Assembly (NCBI GenBank): GCA_922989275.2
Contig: OV277864.1
Location: 44,143,550-44,207,549, forward strand
Source of the DNA: Gari tellinella
Lineage: Eukaryota; Mollusca; Bivalvia; Cardiida; Psammobiidae
DNA length: 64,000 nt
Direction: 5' to 3'
Of the stretch, positions 10,519-19,925 are shown in pieces. Position 1 is the first letter of the stretch. The number at the start of each line of letters is the position of its first letter. The position numbers were made by a program, and so were the translations under genes. Below the pieces are notes generated by a model. That model was given only the letters and a program-made list of their open reading frames with translations. It searched no databases and had not been told where the DNA came from.

Positions 10519-10753
10519 CAGTCGAGAAGACGTTATTCTTTCTCAATAAACGCGTTTACGCTAAAATTATCGTTTCTATTGCAAACTGTTTGGAGCCTGA
10601 TCAGACCCCTGGTAACCCGGCGTCTGAATAGGCTCCAAACATTTTGAAACTCATATTAACACGAAGAGCCAATATTGTCGAAATGGAGTCCTTTCTACGT
10701 TTTATTGCGATGCGTTTGCGTTTAAACGGGAAAGAATAACGTCTTCTCCACTG
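10519..10753 (-). mobile_element. M1 miniature element with H1 core
   Basis: Left TA-CAGTCGAGAAGACGTTATTC, right GAATAACGTCTTCTCCACTG followed by TG instead of TA. H1 core in the GAGCC version, with GACCCCTGGTAACCCGGCGT at the tip. Orientation is opposite to 9,850-10,105. Confidence 0.85.
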
Positions 10754-10797
10754 TGCTAGTTTGGTTGTAGTTGGCTGTTTCAGGATTTAACGACTTC

Positions 10798-11029
10798 CAG
10801 GGCTACCATAAGTTGACATGAAAAATCCTAAGATTTCCAAATTTGCAATTTTCGAGTGCGATTTTACGAACCGTACCTTTACCCCATCGCCTGTTTCTAG
10901 TTGTTTGACACGTGGCTGCTAAAGCAGGCTGGAAGTAAAGCAGAATGCACATAAGGCGCATGCTGCTTTACTTTCAGCCTGCTTTAAGCTATCATGTAAT
11001 AGAAAAAATCCGGAGAAATGGCAGCCCTG
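10798..11029. mobile_element. hAT6 miniature element with H2 core
   Basis: 232 bp with perfect 6-bp direct repeats GACTTC at 10,792-10,797 and 11,030-11,035. Ends CAGGGCTACC and GGCAGCCCTG. H2 arms AAAGCAGGCTGGAAGTAAAG and CTTTACTTTCAGCCTGCTTT around GAATGCACATAAGGCGCATG. Inserted in the opposite orientation to 5,371-5,626. Confidence 0.9.
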
Positions 11030-11109
11030 GACTTCTCCAGGGTCGGTAATATCTTACCATTAGCTGTGGTTTTGTCAACTTAGTAACCAAGGGCACTTAG
11101 GGCAGCCAT

Positions 11110-11530
11110 ATGTTTTCACCCTTTAAACGCCAGTGTCGCCACCTATGCCGCTTGCTAACAATTCAGTCCAGTTCAGACGCCAAAAAGTCAATGTTTGATC
11201 TGGATCCCAACTGTTTAGTACAGGTTTTAATATTTCTTCAACTTTCTAAAGCATTAAATATATGACAAATTGCAGACGACACTTTTTAAGCAGACGATAT
11301 TTCGCCCTAGCGACGAGTAAAGTCGTCATTTACAAACAGATTCCTGAGAATAAAATTCTTGTCCTAGGCAAACAGTGTAGACCCAGATCAGAAGGCTCCT
11401 TAAGGAGTTCTCTGATAAGGATCTGCATTTTTCATAATTTTGAAATACATGTAGGCCTACATTATACAAAACAATCGCTAATAGTAAAATGGTTTAGACT
11501 TAATTGACAACTGGAAGTTTCCAATGGAAG
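11110..11530. mobile_element. P1 fragment followed by a P3/H3 fragment
   Basis: First, CACCCTTTAAACGCCAGTG, a damaged H1 (TCAGACGCC ... GATCTGGATCCCAACTG) and GCAGACGAC motifs to about 11,305. Then an H3 palindrome, AAACAGTGTAGACCCAGATC ... GATAAGGATCTGCAT, at about 11,368-11,432. Ends are not sharp. Confidence 0.5.
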
Positions 11531-11654
11531 TTTCAGGGGTGATTCTTAGTTGCAGCCACCTTGTAGAAATCGATAGGATGTGTATACTCTGCATCTGATC
11601 TTTTGTCAGCATTGTTCTGTGGTACAGTATGAAGGAATACATTCTACAGTGTCA

Positions 11655-11835
11655 CAGTAGAAGACGTTATTCTTTTCCATTAAACGCATATAATGATCCA
11701 CGTACTTAAACAACACCATCCATTGCAATCAGTTTGGAGCCGTTCAGTTAATCAATCGTTTTTTTTAAAAGTACACAAGCCTGTCATTTTCTACGATTTA
11801 TTTTGTTTGCGTTTGGTATGGATGTTTCCCACAAT
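11655..11835 (-). mobile_element. Decayed M1 element
   Basis: CAGTAGAAGACGTTATTCTT at the left; only one H1 arm (GCAATCAGTTTGGAGCCG) remains, then TTTTCTACGATTTATTTTG and GTTTGCGTTTGG. The right end is missing. Confidence 0.55.
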
Positions 11836-11852
11836 GTGTTAGTTTAAACATA

Positions 11853-12010
11853 CAGTCGAAACTCGATACTTCGAACTCGCTTAAATAGACCATACCAGTA
11901 TTTCATAAGTTTAATTTCGATAACTCGATCTCGTTTAAGTCGAACATAACTTTGATATGTGTACGTGTATTTTCAAACTAACTCGAGTTCGAAATATCGA
12001 GTTTCGACTG
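11853..12010. mobile_element. M2 miniature element
   Basis: 158 bp with TA at both ends (11,851-11,852 and 12,011-12,012). Ends CAGTCGAAACTCGATACTTC and its mirror GAAATATCGAGTTTCGACTG. The interior has repeated TTTAAGTCGAACATA segments. Tc1/mariner-type by target and CAGT end. Confidence 0.85.
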
Positions 12011-12166
12011 TATTTATATCAGAATTTGTACAAAATACATAATAGATTCAATATATATTTCAATGAAGGATTAGAACGAAAGCTAAAGCTTATTAATGTC
12101 TTCCCCGTGGTATCAAAGTTAAATTAAAGATGCAGTCCCCACACTTTCTTCTGCTCGTTAGTTTAA

Positions 12167-12415
12167 CCCATCACCTGCATGGTATCCTTTTTCTAGTATT
12201 GAAGATCAGTGACCACTTAAAGCAGATTGAAAGTAAAGCAGAATGCGCATTAAGGCGCATTCTGCTTTACTTTCAACCTGTTTTAAGCTTCCATGCGCTA
12301 GAATATAGAAAATATTCCCTATACTATAATATTCATGACTGATTAAATTGGAACTATTTTCTTCAGCGGAGGAATAAATTATATCCGCTAAAAGGCGCTT
12401 CTATGGGGGAAAGGG
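12167..12415 (+). mobile_element. P2 TTAA element with H2 core
   Basis: Flanked by TTAA (12,163-12,166 and 12,416-12,419). Left CCCATCACCTGCATGG, right CTTCTATGGGGGAAAGGG. H2 arms AAAGCAGATTGAAAGTAAAG/CTTTACTTTCAACCTGTTTT around GAATGCGCATTAAGGCGCAT. The open frame 12,130-12,342 is only a read-through of the palindrome. Confidence 0.85.
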
Positions 12416-12539
12416 TTAATTGTAGCGCATGCAGTTAATAAGAACATTATTATTCCCCGTTAAAACGAAACAACAATATTGATACAAGTACTTTGATGCT
12501 ATAAAATGTAGAAAAAAACGGATATTGGAAACTGTGTGT

Positions 12540-12739
12540 TTTAACTCATTCATTGCCAATGGCGTCAAAAAGGCGACTTTGCAAACAGTTTGGATCCTGA
12601 CCAGACGCCGCGTAACGCGGATCCAAACTGTTTGACACTCATATAAATAATTCTTAAGTCATACAACCTGAAAAATTACTTTGAAATGATCTTGCAGACG
12701 ACAGTATTGAAGCAGACGACAATGTAGCGGTAAAGGGGT
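12540..12739. mobile_element. P1 TTAA element with partly deleted H1 core
   Basis: Left TTAACTCATTCATTGCCAAT, right GTAGCGGTAAAGGGGTAA. The core reads CAGTTTGGATCCTGACCAGA, CGCCGCGTAACGCG, then directly GATCCAAACTG; the CGTCTGATCAG part of the right arm is missing. GCAGACGACA motifs are repeated near the right end. Confidence 0.8.
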
Positions 12740-12816
12740 AAAAAACTCACGATTGATTTGGCAGTGAAATAGTTAAAATGAGTTGCAAACACTTTGTGCG
12801 TCCATGTTTCTCAATA

Positions 12817-13063
12817 CCAGTGGAGAATCTGTTATTCTTTCCCAATAAACGCGTTTACGCTAAAAATATTATTTACAGTGCAAACAGCTTGGAGCCAGAT
12901 CAGACGCCGGGTAACCCGGCGTCTGATCAGGCTCCAAACTGTTTGCCACCAAGATAAACATGAAATGTCAGACTTGTCCAAAAGTTGTTCTTTTCTACGT
13001 TTTAGCGCTTTGCGTTTGCGTACGTTTGCGTTTAAACGGGAAAGAATAACAGATTCTCCACTG
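12817..13063 (-). mobile_element. M1 miniature element with H1 core
   Basis: TA flanks (12,815-12,816 and 13,064-13,065), ends AGTGGAGAATCTGTTATTC and full mirror. H1 core GAGCCAGATCAGACGCCGGG with a well-matched second arm. Open frames on both strands (12,794-13,105 and 12,832-13,074) read through the palindrome and are not genes. Confidence 0.9.
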
Positions 13064-14096
13064 TACCAGTGCATTCACCATTGGCAAAATAAAAATCAAG
13101 ATTAAATTCACTTTAAATACAAACAAATCAAATTGTTTTAGGACACCTGTAATTTGTGCAAATGGTTTAATATTTTATGTCTAGTGTTATTAAACTAGTA
13201 CTACATTAAATATCAAATAACTTGTTGTACGCATTAAATGATCATAAATGTCTCCTTACAAATACGTCATTTACACTAATTAGTTTGCAATTGTCATAGA
13301 CTGGTTTTTATTGTTATTCTTGTGTTACTTATTGTATTAAACATTAATATTAGATAACAGGAAATACGACAAATGAATTGGCAAACGTCTTATGGAAAGT
13401 GGTTATGCCAATTAACTGGCATTCTCGGAGACAGATCTAAACGGATACTATTAATATTAATGATCCTGCTGTTAGCCATTTCAAATAGTAGGAGATACCC
13501 ACCCAGCGTCTGATCAAACTCTAGTTTGTATTCTATTCAGAAACAATCAACTTTTCAAGACATTGCAAAAACAATCTACATTATTACCTAATGCTCTATA
13601 TAAATTGTTATTTTTGCTGCGTCGATCTGATATTGCCTAATCCGGGGGGAAAAGTTTTAACTGGTCCCCTCTAGCACGAACTGTTTCATGCGTGAAACAG
13701 ATTCGTAGACGTTTAAAATCAGTATCATTGAGAAGTTTTACGGTACCCGGGTTTGTCGTATTAAAAAGAAACTATTGTCGTTGCTTTGATGTCTGGTGAA
13801 GGTTTGATACTTTATTTCATGCTTTATTAGTATTTATAACAATAATACACATCAAGTTTAGCCGCTATCATTTATACCGAAAAACAAAACGGACCGGAAC
13901 ATTACATATAAATGTGCGGATGTAAACATGCAAACGCTTTCAAGGAGACGCTGATTATTCCCCAGACGTCTTTCAAAATCTCAAAATGACTAATAAAAGT
14001 TTATTTTATTTAAATGTTGGCTCAAATTAGTTTGTTTTTGAAAATCTAGTTATTTAGAGTCAGAGTATTGGGTAATAAAACATTTATTTCGTGTTA
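13064..14096. other. Non-coding, no element resolved
   Basis: AT-rich. The stretch 13,200-13,310 (TATCAAATAACTTGTTGTACGC ... TTTGCAATTGTCATAG) has a diverged relative at about 45,605-45,700. A short mirrored CTGTTTCATGCGTGAAACAG is at 13,681-13,700. No gene is seen. Confidence 0.4.
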
Positions 14097-14229
14097 GGGG
14101 TACAGTCAAAACTATTATCCTTCGTTATCAGGGAAGACATTTCGAACTGTTGCCCTTGGCCTATTGGCATCGGGCACCAATTCAAAAATCTTCCCTGATA
14201 CCTCGGGCCAATAGTTTTGACTGTTCCCT
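14097..14229. mobile_element. Small palindromic element
   Basis: GGGTACAGTCAAAACTATTA and CAATAGTTTTGACTGTTCCC form the ends; inside, ATCAGGGAAGA is mirrored by TCTTCCCTGAT. About 133 bp; family not otherwise seen in the window. Confidence 0.6.
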
Positions 14230-14287
14230 AAAACACACATGAAATAAACTGTATACTTTAGTGCCTTGCCTCTGTGTTTAATTTTGT

Positions 14288-14525
14288 TTTACTCTTTCGA
14301 TGCCAGGGCCGACAGCATTGGCATTTCCAAACAGTTTGGTTCCTGACCAGACGCCACGTAACGCTGCGTCTGATCAGGTATCAAACTGTTTGACACATAT
14401 AGCAATGTTTCTTAGGTCAAGAACGTGTAAAATTTCAAACTTCGTTTTTGTGTTTTGTTTTCTCATTTGTAAAAGCTTCTTAGACATCTTATTCCCCCAT
14501 TGCAGATGTGAAGTCGTAATGGAGA
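14288..14525. mobile_element. P1-type element with imperfect H1 core
   Basis: Left TTTTACTCTTTCGATGCCAG. The H1 palindrome is TTTGGTTCCTGACCAGACGC ... GCGTCTGATCAGGTATCAAA, with several arm mismatches. The right end is poorly preserved. Confidence 0.6.
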
Positions 14526-14749
14526 CAATCCCATAACCATCGTGTTGGCAAATAATTGTTTTTAAAATGATATATCACACATGCATTTTGCACTTATAAT
14601 AATGAATTTACTGATCAGGTGCCACTACTTAAAAATGCCCCTCGTATATGTATGGTTTATGCCAATAGGAGTAGAAGAATTGTTTTAATTATCGTTCAAT
14701 GATTAACTGCATAGTTTAGGGTAAACTTCGGCTGTCAAACAATACTTCA

Positions 14750-15033
14750 ATTCAGTTCAAACTTTATTGACATTAAACATATACAATGTTCATAGCCATA
14801 TAACATTTAATTATGTACATGACTTACAGTAAACATTCTAAAGTACTAGATCAGGAAAAGTATGAAAAAATATATAAGATAGCGGTTTTGGATTCTGAAG
14901 TATACAAAATAAGTGACAATTCAAAGCGAAGATAGGGTAAATCTAGTGAGTCATAATAAATACTAGTAAATATACAAAAGTAAATACCTATACATTACAT
15001 AAGCTACAAAATGTATTGAATACTACATACTAG
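14750..15033 (-). repeat. 3' end of a non-LTR retrotransposon
   Basis: On the minus strand the segment ends ...GTCAATAAAGTTTGAACTG AATTGAA, a polyadenylation-type signal close to the terminus, and is inserted in the sequence shared with 4,070. About 280 bp of 3' UTR-like AT-rich sequence; no coding part is present. Confidence 0.5.
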
Positions 15034-15212
15034 TTACGCAGCGTCTGATCCGGATCGAAATAGTTTTCAAATAACATTCACTTCTACAACTAGGCTTTAC
15101 CAAGGTTCCAATTTACCCTGCAGAATGCGATTTGAACGTTATTTGAAAACAATTTCGATCCAGATCAGACGCCGCGTAACGCGACGTCTGATCAAGATCC
15201 AAACATTTTTGT
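15034..15212. repeat. Compound H1 inverted repeat
   Basis: TACGCAGCGTCTGATCCGGATCGAAATAG..TTTTCAAATAAC at the left is mirrored by GTTATTTGAAAACAATTTCG, ATCCAGATCAGACGCC at the right, which continues into a full small stem GCCGCGTAACGCGACG. It looks like two H1 units arranged as an inverted pair. Confidence 0.55.
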
Positions 15213-15465
15213 AGTTCGCCAATAGGTTTCTTTCATTCAAAAATGTTCTCAACCTGTTTTGACAAATATTGCACGCGATATTAAAAAAAAAACCTGATTA
15301 AATTATTAGAAGGGTTGATTAGTAAATCACCACTTTTGCTATTACTCAAATAAACGTTTGTCCTGGCTGGTAAAGGCAGATGGCTATCTAAAGCAAACTG
15401 GCAGAAAAACAGACACCTCCAATTAAGTTCTGTTCTATACTGTCATTCTGTTTCAAGTACATGTA

Positions 15466-15711
15466 CAGTGAAGAAAACGTTATTCTTTCCCAATAAACGC
15501 GTTACGCTTAAACTATTATTTCCAGTACAAACAGTTTTGAGCCAGATCAGACGCCGGGTAACCCGGCGTCTGATCTGGCTCCAAACTGTTTGCCACTCAG
15601 CTTAAAATCAATAGTCAGAATTGTCGAAAAGTTGTTATTTTCTACATTTAAGTGTATTGCGTTTGCATTTCGTTTGCGTGTAAACGGGAAAGAATAACGT
15701 TTTCTCCACTG
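15466..15711 (-). mobile_element. M1 miniature element with H1 core
   Basis: TA flanks (15,464-15,465 and 15,712-15,713); ends CAGTGAAGAAAACGTTATTC and mirror ending CTCCACTG. Core GCCGGGTAACCCGGC. First of three M1 elements within 0.9 kb. Confidence 0.9.
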
Positions 15712-15754
15712 TATGTTGCACCGTATAAAAGTAATATTTCGAGTGTGCATAATA

Positions 15755-15994
15755 CAGATGGAAATACGTTATTCATTCCCTCAAATTTAAACGCAAACAC
15801 ATTGTGATGAAACGTCCAAAAGTAAACATTGTTGACAGATTTTGATCCTTTATTCTAACCTGAGTGGCAAACGGTTTGGAGCCTGATCGAACGCCGGCTT
15901 ACCCGGTGTCTGGTCTGGCTCTAAACTGTTTGCATTGAAAATAATATTTTAGCATAAACGAATTTATTTGGAAAAAATAGCGTTTTCTCCACTG
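15755..15994 (+). mobile_element. M1 miniature element with H1 core, diverged
   Basis: TA flanks; left CAGATGGAAATACGTTATTC, right AATAGCGTTTTCTCCACTG. Core GGTTTGGAGCCTGATCGAAC ... GGTCTGGCTCTAAACTG, with several arm mismatches. Opposite orientation to its two neighbours. Confidence 0.85.
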
Positions 15995-16113
15995 TATAGG
16001 GGTTATACTTGTTTCAAAAGTATGCCATATTGAATACCCCAATACACTTGTAGCGCGTTCAATGACCAGTGTTTGCTGTTCAAGTAAGCAGTTTCTTCCC
16101 CGTGTGCAGCGTA

Positions 16114-16346
16114 CAGTAGTGAAGACGTTTTCTTTCCAAATAACCCCGGTTACGCTTAAACTATTATCTTCATTGCAAACAGTTTGGAGCCAGATCAGAC
16201 GCCGGGTAACCCGGTGTCTGATCAGGCTCTAAACTGTTTGCCACTCAAATTAAAACTGGTAGTAGGAATTGTCAAAATATTGTCATTTTCTATATTTCAT
16301 TGCAATGTGTTTGCGTTTGGACGAAATAATTTCGTTTTCTCCACTG
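16114..16346 (-). mobile_element. M1 miniature element with H1 core
   Basis: TA flanks; left CAGTAGTGAAGACGTTTTC, right AATTTCGTTTTCTCCACTG. Core TTTGGAGCCAGATCAGACGC ... GTCTGATCAGGCTCTAAACT around GGGTAACCCGG. Confidence 0.85.
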
Positions 16347-16669
16347 TATTTCAGACCGGTAGCCAACTCGCAACCGATGGCCATCGACGGTCATCGATTT
16401 CCTTACTGAACTCACTACAGCACATGCTACGAGCAAGTTTGTGATATCTACTGCAAACAGTTTGGATCCCAAGGACCTCGGCGTCTCCTATAGATTCAAA
16501 TTAATTGACAATCTGATAATTATTTTGAAAGACAATATTAATCAATCGAATTTGAGAATAGCTGCAGATGGCACATTTTCCAGTCGACAATAACAAATCG
16601 TGTAAAAAGTCTATCCAGACTAAGGATTGAGACATTAAGAGAGTCAGTAATGTTGGCACCCCATACGAT
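16347..16669. other. Non-coding, decayed H1 arm
   Basis: CTGCAAACAGTTTGGATCCC near 16,450 and CGGCGTCTCCTATAGATTC after it are the only recognisable pieces. The rest is unassigned. Confidence 0.4.
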
Positions 16670-17035
16670 ACATAGAGGATAATCAATTTCTTTGGATTGA
16701 TATGAAAAATATATCAAGAGAATGGGTTGTTATCTGTCCGCAGGACGAGTTTTTTTAACCAGATAACAACCCATTCGAGTGATATATTTTTCATATGATT
16801 TCAAAGGAATTGATTATTCTATTTATTATCTACATTTTGTATATTTTAATGACGTTTTTTACAGAAAAAACACACACTATTGATTACCGCGACGTCACTA
16901 AACTTATTATGACGTGACGTCACAAAAAGTGATATCATCACTACGTGTAGTGATGATATCAACAGTGACGATATCAAATTTATCTAACTGAGAAATCTCT
17001 ATAAATCATCGATAGGTATATAATAAAATACAATA
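16670..17035. repeat. Double-palindrome element, copy 1
   Basis: A long palindrome at about 16,676-16,821 pairs ATAATCAATTTCTTTGGATT and GAATGGGTTGTTATCTG with their mirrors. It is followed by a second stem at about 16,930-16,962, GTGATATCATCACTAC/GTAGTGATGATATCA, and a shared tail ending AAATCATCGATAGGTATATA. The same order is seen at 48,633-48,998, so the two stems travel together. Class unknown. Confidence 0.65.
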
Positions 17036-17164
17036 AATCAAGTTTCTGAAGTCCAGACGGACTTTCTCATATATGTTTCTTCAAAACAATTGGAAAGTAT
17101 ATAATTAAACCTCACGTACATAGTTGATACAACTTAAAACATAGCTGATATACATGTATCACCT

Positions 17165-17400
17165 TAACTCTCTCAACACGAAGTAACTCATTTGGGTCAT
17201 TAGATTCTCTTGTGGATCATTTTAATTACCAAAACATAAATCAGTTTCTCGGAATTCTGGGTAGTTATTAAATATTGGTCTAAATTAGCAAAACAGTGTA
17301 GACCCAGATCAGAAGGCTTCTCTTGTCAGGGTCTACACTATTTGCAAATGTAATGAGTATATTGTTCATAGGTCCATGGTGTTGAACTCGTTAAAGAGAC
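17165..17400. mobile_element. P3-type TTAA element with H3 core
   Basis: Left TTAACTCTCTCAACACGAAG, right TTGAACTCGTTAAAG. Core AACAGTGTAGACCCAGATCA, GAAGGCTTCT, GTCAGGGTCTACACTATTTG. Non-coding. Confidence 0.6.
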
Positions 17401-17660
17401 TTGAAAATATAAACTGATGTAAGGCGTCGTCATCCAAAGATGCACAATGTACTCACATACAAAGTTATATGCTTCTCTGACTGATATAATAAAGACAGTA
17501 TGTTCAGAACAATGTTTTTATAAATGAGGCCAACAGTTATGGCCAAGGTCACGTGAAAATCGCATGATGGTGTCCACTTTTGAGGTGATATAGGAAATAT
17601 GCTCCGGTAAAAGTTCTTCAATAAAATAGGTCAAATGTAGAGTTCCTGGTAACAGTTGCC
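17401..17660. repeat. Dispersed repeat R1 (second locus)
   Basis: Shares CACAATGTACTCACATACAA, TTTATAAATGAGGCCAA and GGCCAAGGTCACGTG with the 3.5-4.0 kb repeat in looser form. No gene. Confidence 0.4.
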
Positions 17661-17877
17661 TTAACTCTTTCACTCTCAATGACGCTAAAAAGCGCGTTTG
17701 CAAACAGCTTGGATACTGATCAGACGCCGCGTAACGCGGCGTATGATCAGTATCCAAACTGTTTGACACTCGTTTTGAAATTTCTTCGGTCATACTGCAT
17801 TGTTTTTTTTTTAACTTTGAAACGACATTGCAGACAAAAAAATTGAAGCAGACGACAACGAAACGGTGAAGAGGTAA
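17661..17877. mobile_element. P1 TTAA element with H1 core
   Basis: Left TTAACTCTTTCACTCTCAAT, right CGGTGAAGAGGTAA. Core GGATACTGATCAGACGCCGC ... GTATGATCAGTATCC, where the unusual GGATAC on the left is matched by GTATCC on the right. GCAGACGACAA motif near the right end. Confidence 0.85.
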
Positions 17878-17945
17878 CAATTTCGCGAAACATTGAGAGC
17901 GAAAGGAGTTAACTAGAATGATACGAGACTACGTTTGACAGAGTA

Positions 17946-18165
17946 CAGTGGAGAAAACGTTATTCTTTCCCAATAAACGCGTTTACGCTAAAACTATTAT
18001 TTGCAGTGCAAACAGTTTGGAGCCAGATCAGACGCCGGGTAACCCGGCGTCTGATCAGGCTCCAAACTGTTTGCCACCAAGATAAAGATGAATTATCAGA
18101 ATTGTCAAAAAGTTGTTCTTTTCTACGTTTTACTATTTTGCGTTTGCGTACGTTTGCGTTTAAAC
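17946..18165 (-). mobile_element. M1 miniature element cut at its right end
   Basis: TA-CAGTGGAGAAAACGTTATTC on the left, H1 core GAGCCAGATCAGACGCCGGG ... GTCTGATCAGGCTCC. The right side stops at GCGTTTAAAC, directly at the start of the next element. Confidence 0.85.
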
Positions 18166-18592
18166 TGTACCCATACCTTTGGTCTGATGCAGAGCGAACG
18201 GTCGTCGATTCGGGTAAGTTTTTGATGCATAACTTGTTAATCACGGGGATTTCGCAGGTATTATGTTCTACATGTACCTGCTAGCAAACAATGTGTGTTG
18301 TGTTATCATTGAAAAACTGTGCGACAAGCGTATTTAATCCCCAAATTATGAGATTTCCCTAACTTGCTCATCAGCGGACCTACATAAAATTGCCGATTCA
18401 AAGTTTTGGGGCGAGTAAACTTTTTTCTGCATGTTGTACGGGCGTGGTGCTTTGCACGATTACATATCTCAAACAATGCCAGGTTGTCGACTTTATTTGA
18501 TGTCAATCCATGCAGTATTTAGCAAGTTGTGCATCAAAAACTTACCGTTCGCTCTGCATCGGACCAAAGGTATGAGTACCCTGGGTTGACGT
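18166..18592. mobile_element. Element with about 60-bp inverted ends
   Basis: CATACCTTTGGTCTGATGCA, GAGCGAACGG and GTAAGTTTTTGATGCATAAC at 18,171-18,236 are mirrored at 18,526-18,581. The left arm carries an extra CGTCGATTCGG. The interior contains no recognised protein. Its left end abuts the broken M1 element, so it probably arrived there and removed the M1 terminus. Confidence 0.6.
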
Positions 18593-19100
18593 GTGATAGT
18601 TCAAAATTTTTGAAATACAAAATTAAGAGTAAAAATCGTGTCATTGGTCGTGTAAAAAAATCAGTGGTTTTTACGGGTTCAAAACTTCACGTAACTCCCG
18701 TACAGAAAATGCATTTTCATATCTCTACCTATATATACTATCATGAAATAAAGATATTGGAAAACTTCATGGAGCCTGAAAAAATCTATGCTTTATGCAT
18801 ACTGAAAGTTAAATACAGGAGTTTTCTGTTGTACGTTGAGCACCTAGTTTAAGAACGACAACAACTTGTTCTGAAAAGGTTTAAAGACAAAAAATACACA
18901 AGCCAATAAATACGACGACAGCGTCGTATCATTTTGCCAATTATAACTACATGTACATTTTACATAAAACTCAAATATGTGTTATAGATGGTCTTTATGT
19001 AAATTTAAACATACATAACGCAGTTGTCTTCTATTTTCCATACAAGTGAGTTCGGTACTGTGTGTATCTCAACCCTAAGTGGGCAATGCTACATAAAAGT
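18593..19100. other. Non-coding, 3' flank of the lectin gene
   Basis: AT-rich. On the minus strand this is downstream of the lectin stop codon (19,101). I do not see a canonical AATAAA within the first 150 bases downstream. A small CGACGACAGCGTCGT-type mirrored motif is near 18,913. Confidence 0.4.
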
Positions 19101-19700
19101 TTAAGCAGGAACGATTTCACACACATAGTAGCGGTTATCATTACAGGCCACGTCATACCAAGCTTTATTGCGGCGCCCATATCCACACATGCAGAGGTCA
19201 CTGCTGCTATTATTTGGTTGTCCTGATGCCCAGTTTGTATAACCCCGGATGTATTTCTCGTACGTGAATGTCCATGGAGAGCCAATATCTGCCCTTTGTC
19301 CATTGATATGCGCGCATATCCCGCCTTTATTGTTCTTTACTAGCAGACTCGAGAATGCTTCCGATTTCTTCTCCGAGTTGATATTTACCAAGTGTCCCCC
19401 GTCCGTTTTACAGCTGTCGACAGCATCTGGTACGGTTTTGAGCGTCGAGTGAAGCTTTAGACAAAATCCGTCTTTTGTCATTTCGTAACTGCTTGGACAG
19501 AAATCTTGGCATACCTCGTACTCGTCTTCTTGTTGTTTGACCAAATTAGTTTCACAATGCTCACTTACATCTCCGCATTGACGAGTACGCCTTTTCATAC
19601 CAAACTGTCCAATAAACAGCTTACAAGACGACCATTCTGTCCAGTGTCCACATTGGTCGAGTTTACACTCCAGGTTCATTAACCCTTTCCCACATAGCAT
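19101..19700 (-). CDS. 3' segment of lectin gene: TSP1 and C-type lectin domains
   Basis: 199 codons; the first seven (MLCGKGL) come from the transposon end. Residues 12-66 form a thrombospondin type 1 repeat: CGHWTEWSSC at 17-26, then KRRTRQC at 36-42 and later cysteines. Residues 68-199 form a C-type lectin domain with cysteines at 68, 80, 97, 129, 170, 172, 186 and 194. The sugar-site triplet is QPN (161-163), between the mannose-type EPN and galactose-type QPD. The usual WND is WYDV (181-184), so calcium and sugar binding may be altered. It is likely a secreted recognition protein of the immune type (inferred from the family). Loss of the signal peptide by the insertion would leave this part unsecreted. 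Confidence 0.85.
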   Translation of the reverse strand: MLCGKGLMNLECKLDQCGHWTEWSSCKLFIGQFGMKRRTRQCGDVSEHCETNLVKQQEDEYEVCQDFCPSSYEMTKDGFCLKLHSTLKTVPDAVDSCKTDGGHLVNINSEKKSEAFSSLLVKNNKGGICAHINGQRADIGSPWTFTYEKYIRGYTNWASGQPNNSSSDLCMCGYGRRNKAWYDVACNDNRYYVCEIVPA

Positions 19701-19925
19701 ATCTCTTGTATTGAATATAGGTGTCCACTTAAAGCAGGTTGAAAGTAAAGCAGAATGCGCTTTAAGCGCATTCTGCTTTACTTTCAGCCTGCTTTAAGCT
19801 ATCATCTGCTAGAATATAGAAAATATTTTTTATTATACATATTTATGAATGTATAAATTGGAACTATTTTCTTCAGGGCAAGAATAAACTGAATGCGCTA
19901 AAAGGCGCTTCTATGGGGGAAAGGG
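19683..19925 (+). mobile_element. P2 TTAA element with H2 core, inside the lectin gene
   Basis: 243 bp with TTAA at 19,679-19,682 and 19,926-19,929. Ends CCCTTTCCC and GGGGGAAAGGG. The H2 core is TTAAAGCAGGTTGAAAGTAA / TTACTTTCAGCCTGCTTTAA around GAATGCGCTTTAAGCGCATT. It matches the elements at 12,167, 43,541 and 48,058 over its length, including the AAAAGGCGCTTCTAT segment at the right. Confidence 0.95.

Larger units (their letters stand above)
14640..15720 (+). repeat. Diverged third copy of part of the duplicated unit
   Basis: Blocks at 14,648-14,757 (GTATGGTTTATGCCAATAGG ... GGTAAACTTCGGCTGTCAAA) match 3,958-4,070. Blocks at 15,229-15,450 match 4,486-4,712. Order and orientation are kept; a LINE end and H1 elements lie between. 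Divergence is far larger than between units A and B, so this is an older duplication or a shared older repeat. Confidence 0.6.

Noticed and set aside
17946..18169. An ACTGTA right terminus for the truncated M1 element
   Set aside because: TGTACCC there belongs to the start of the neighbouring element (mirrored by GAGTACCC at 18,577), so the match to an M1 end is chance.
12794..18284. Similar small proteins containing QTVWSxIRRRVTRRLI at several loci on both strands
   Set aside because: The motif is the read-through of the H1 palindrome, which is why it appears on both strands of the same place.
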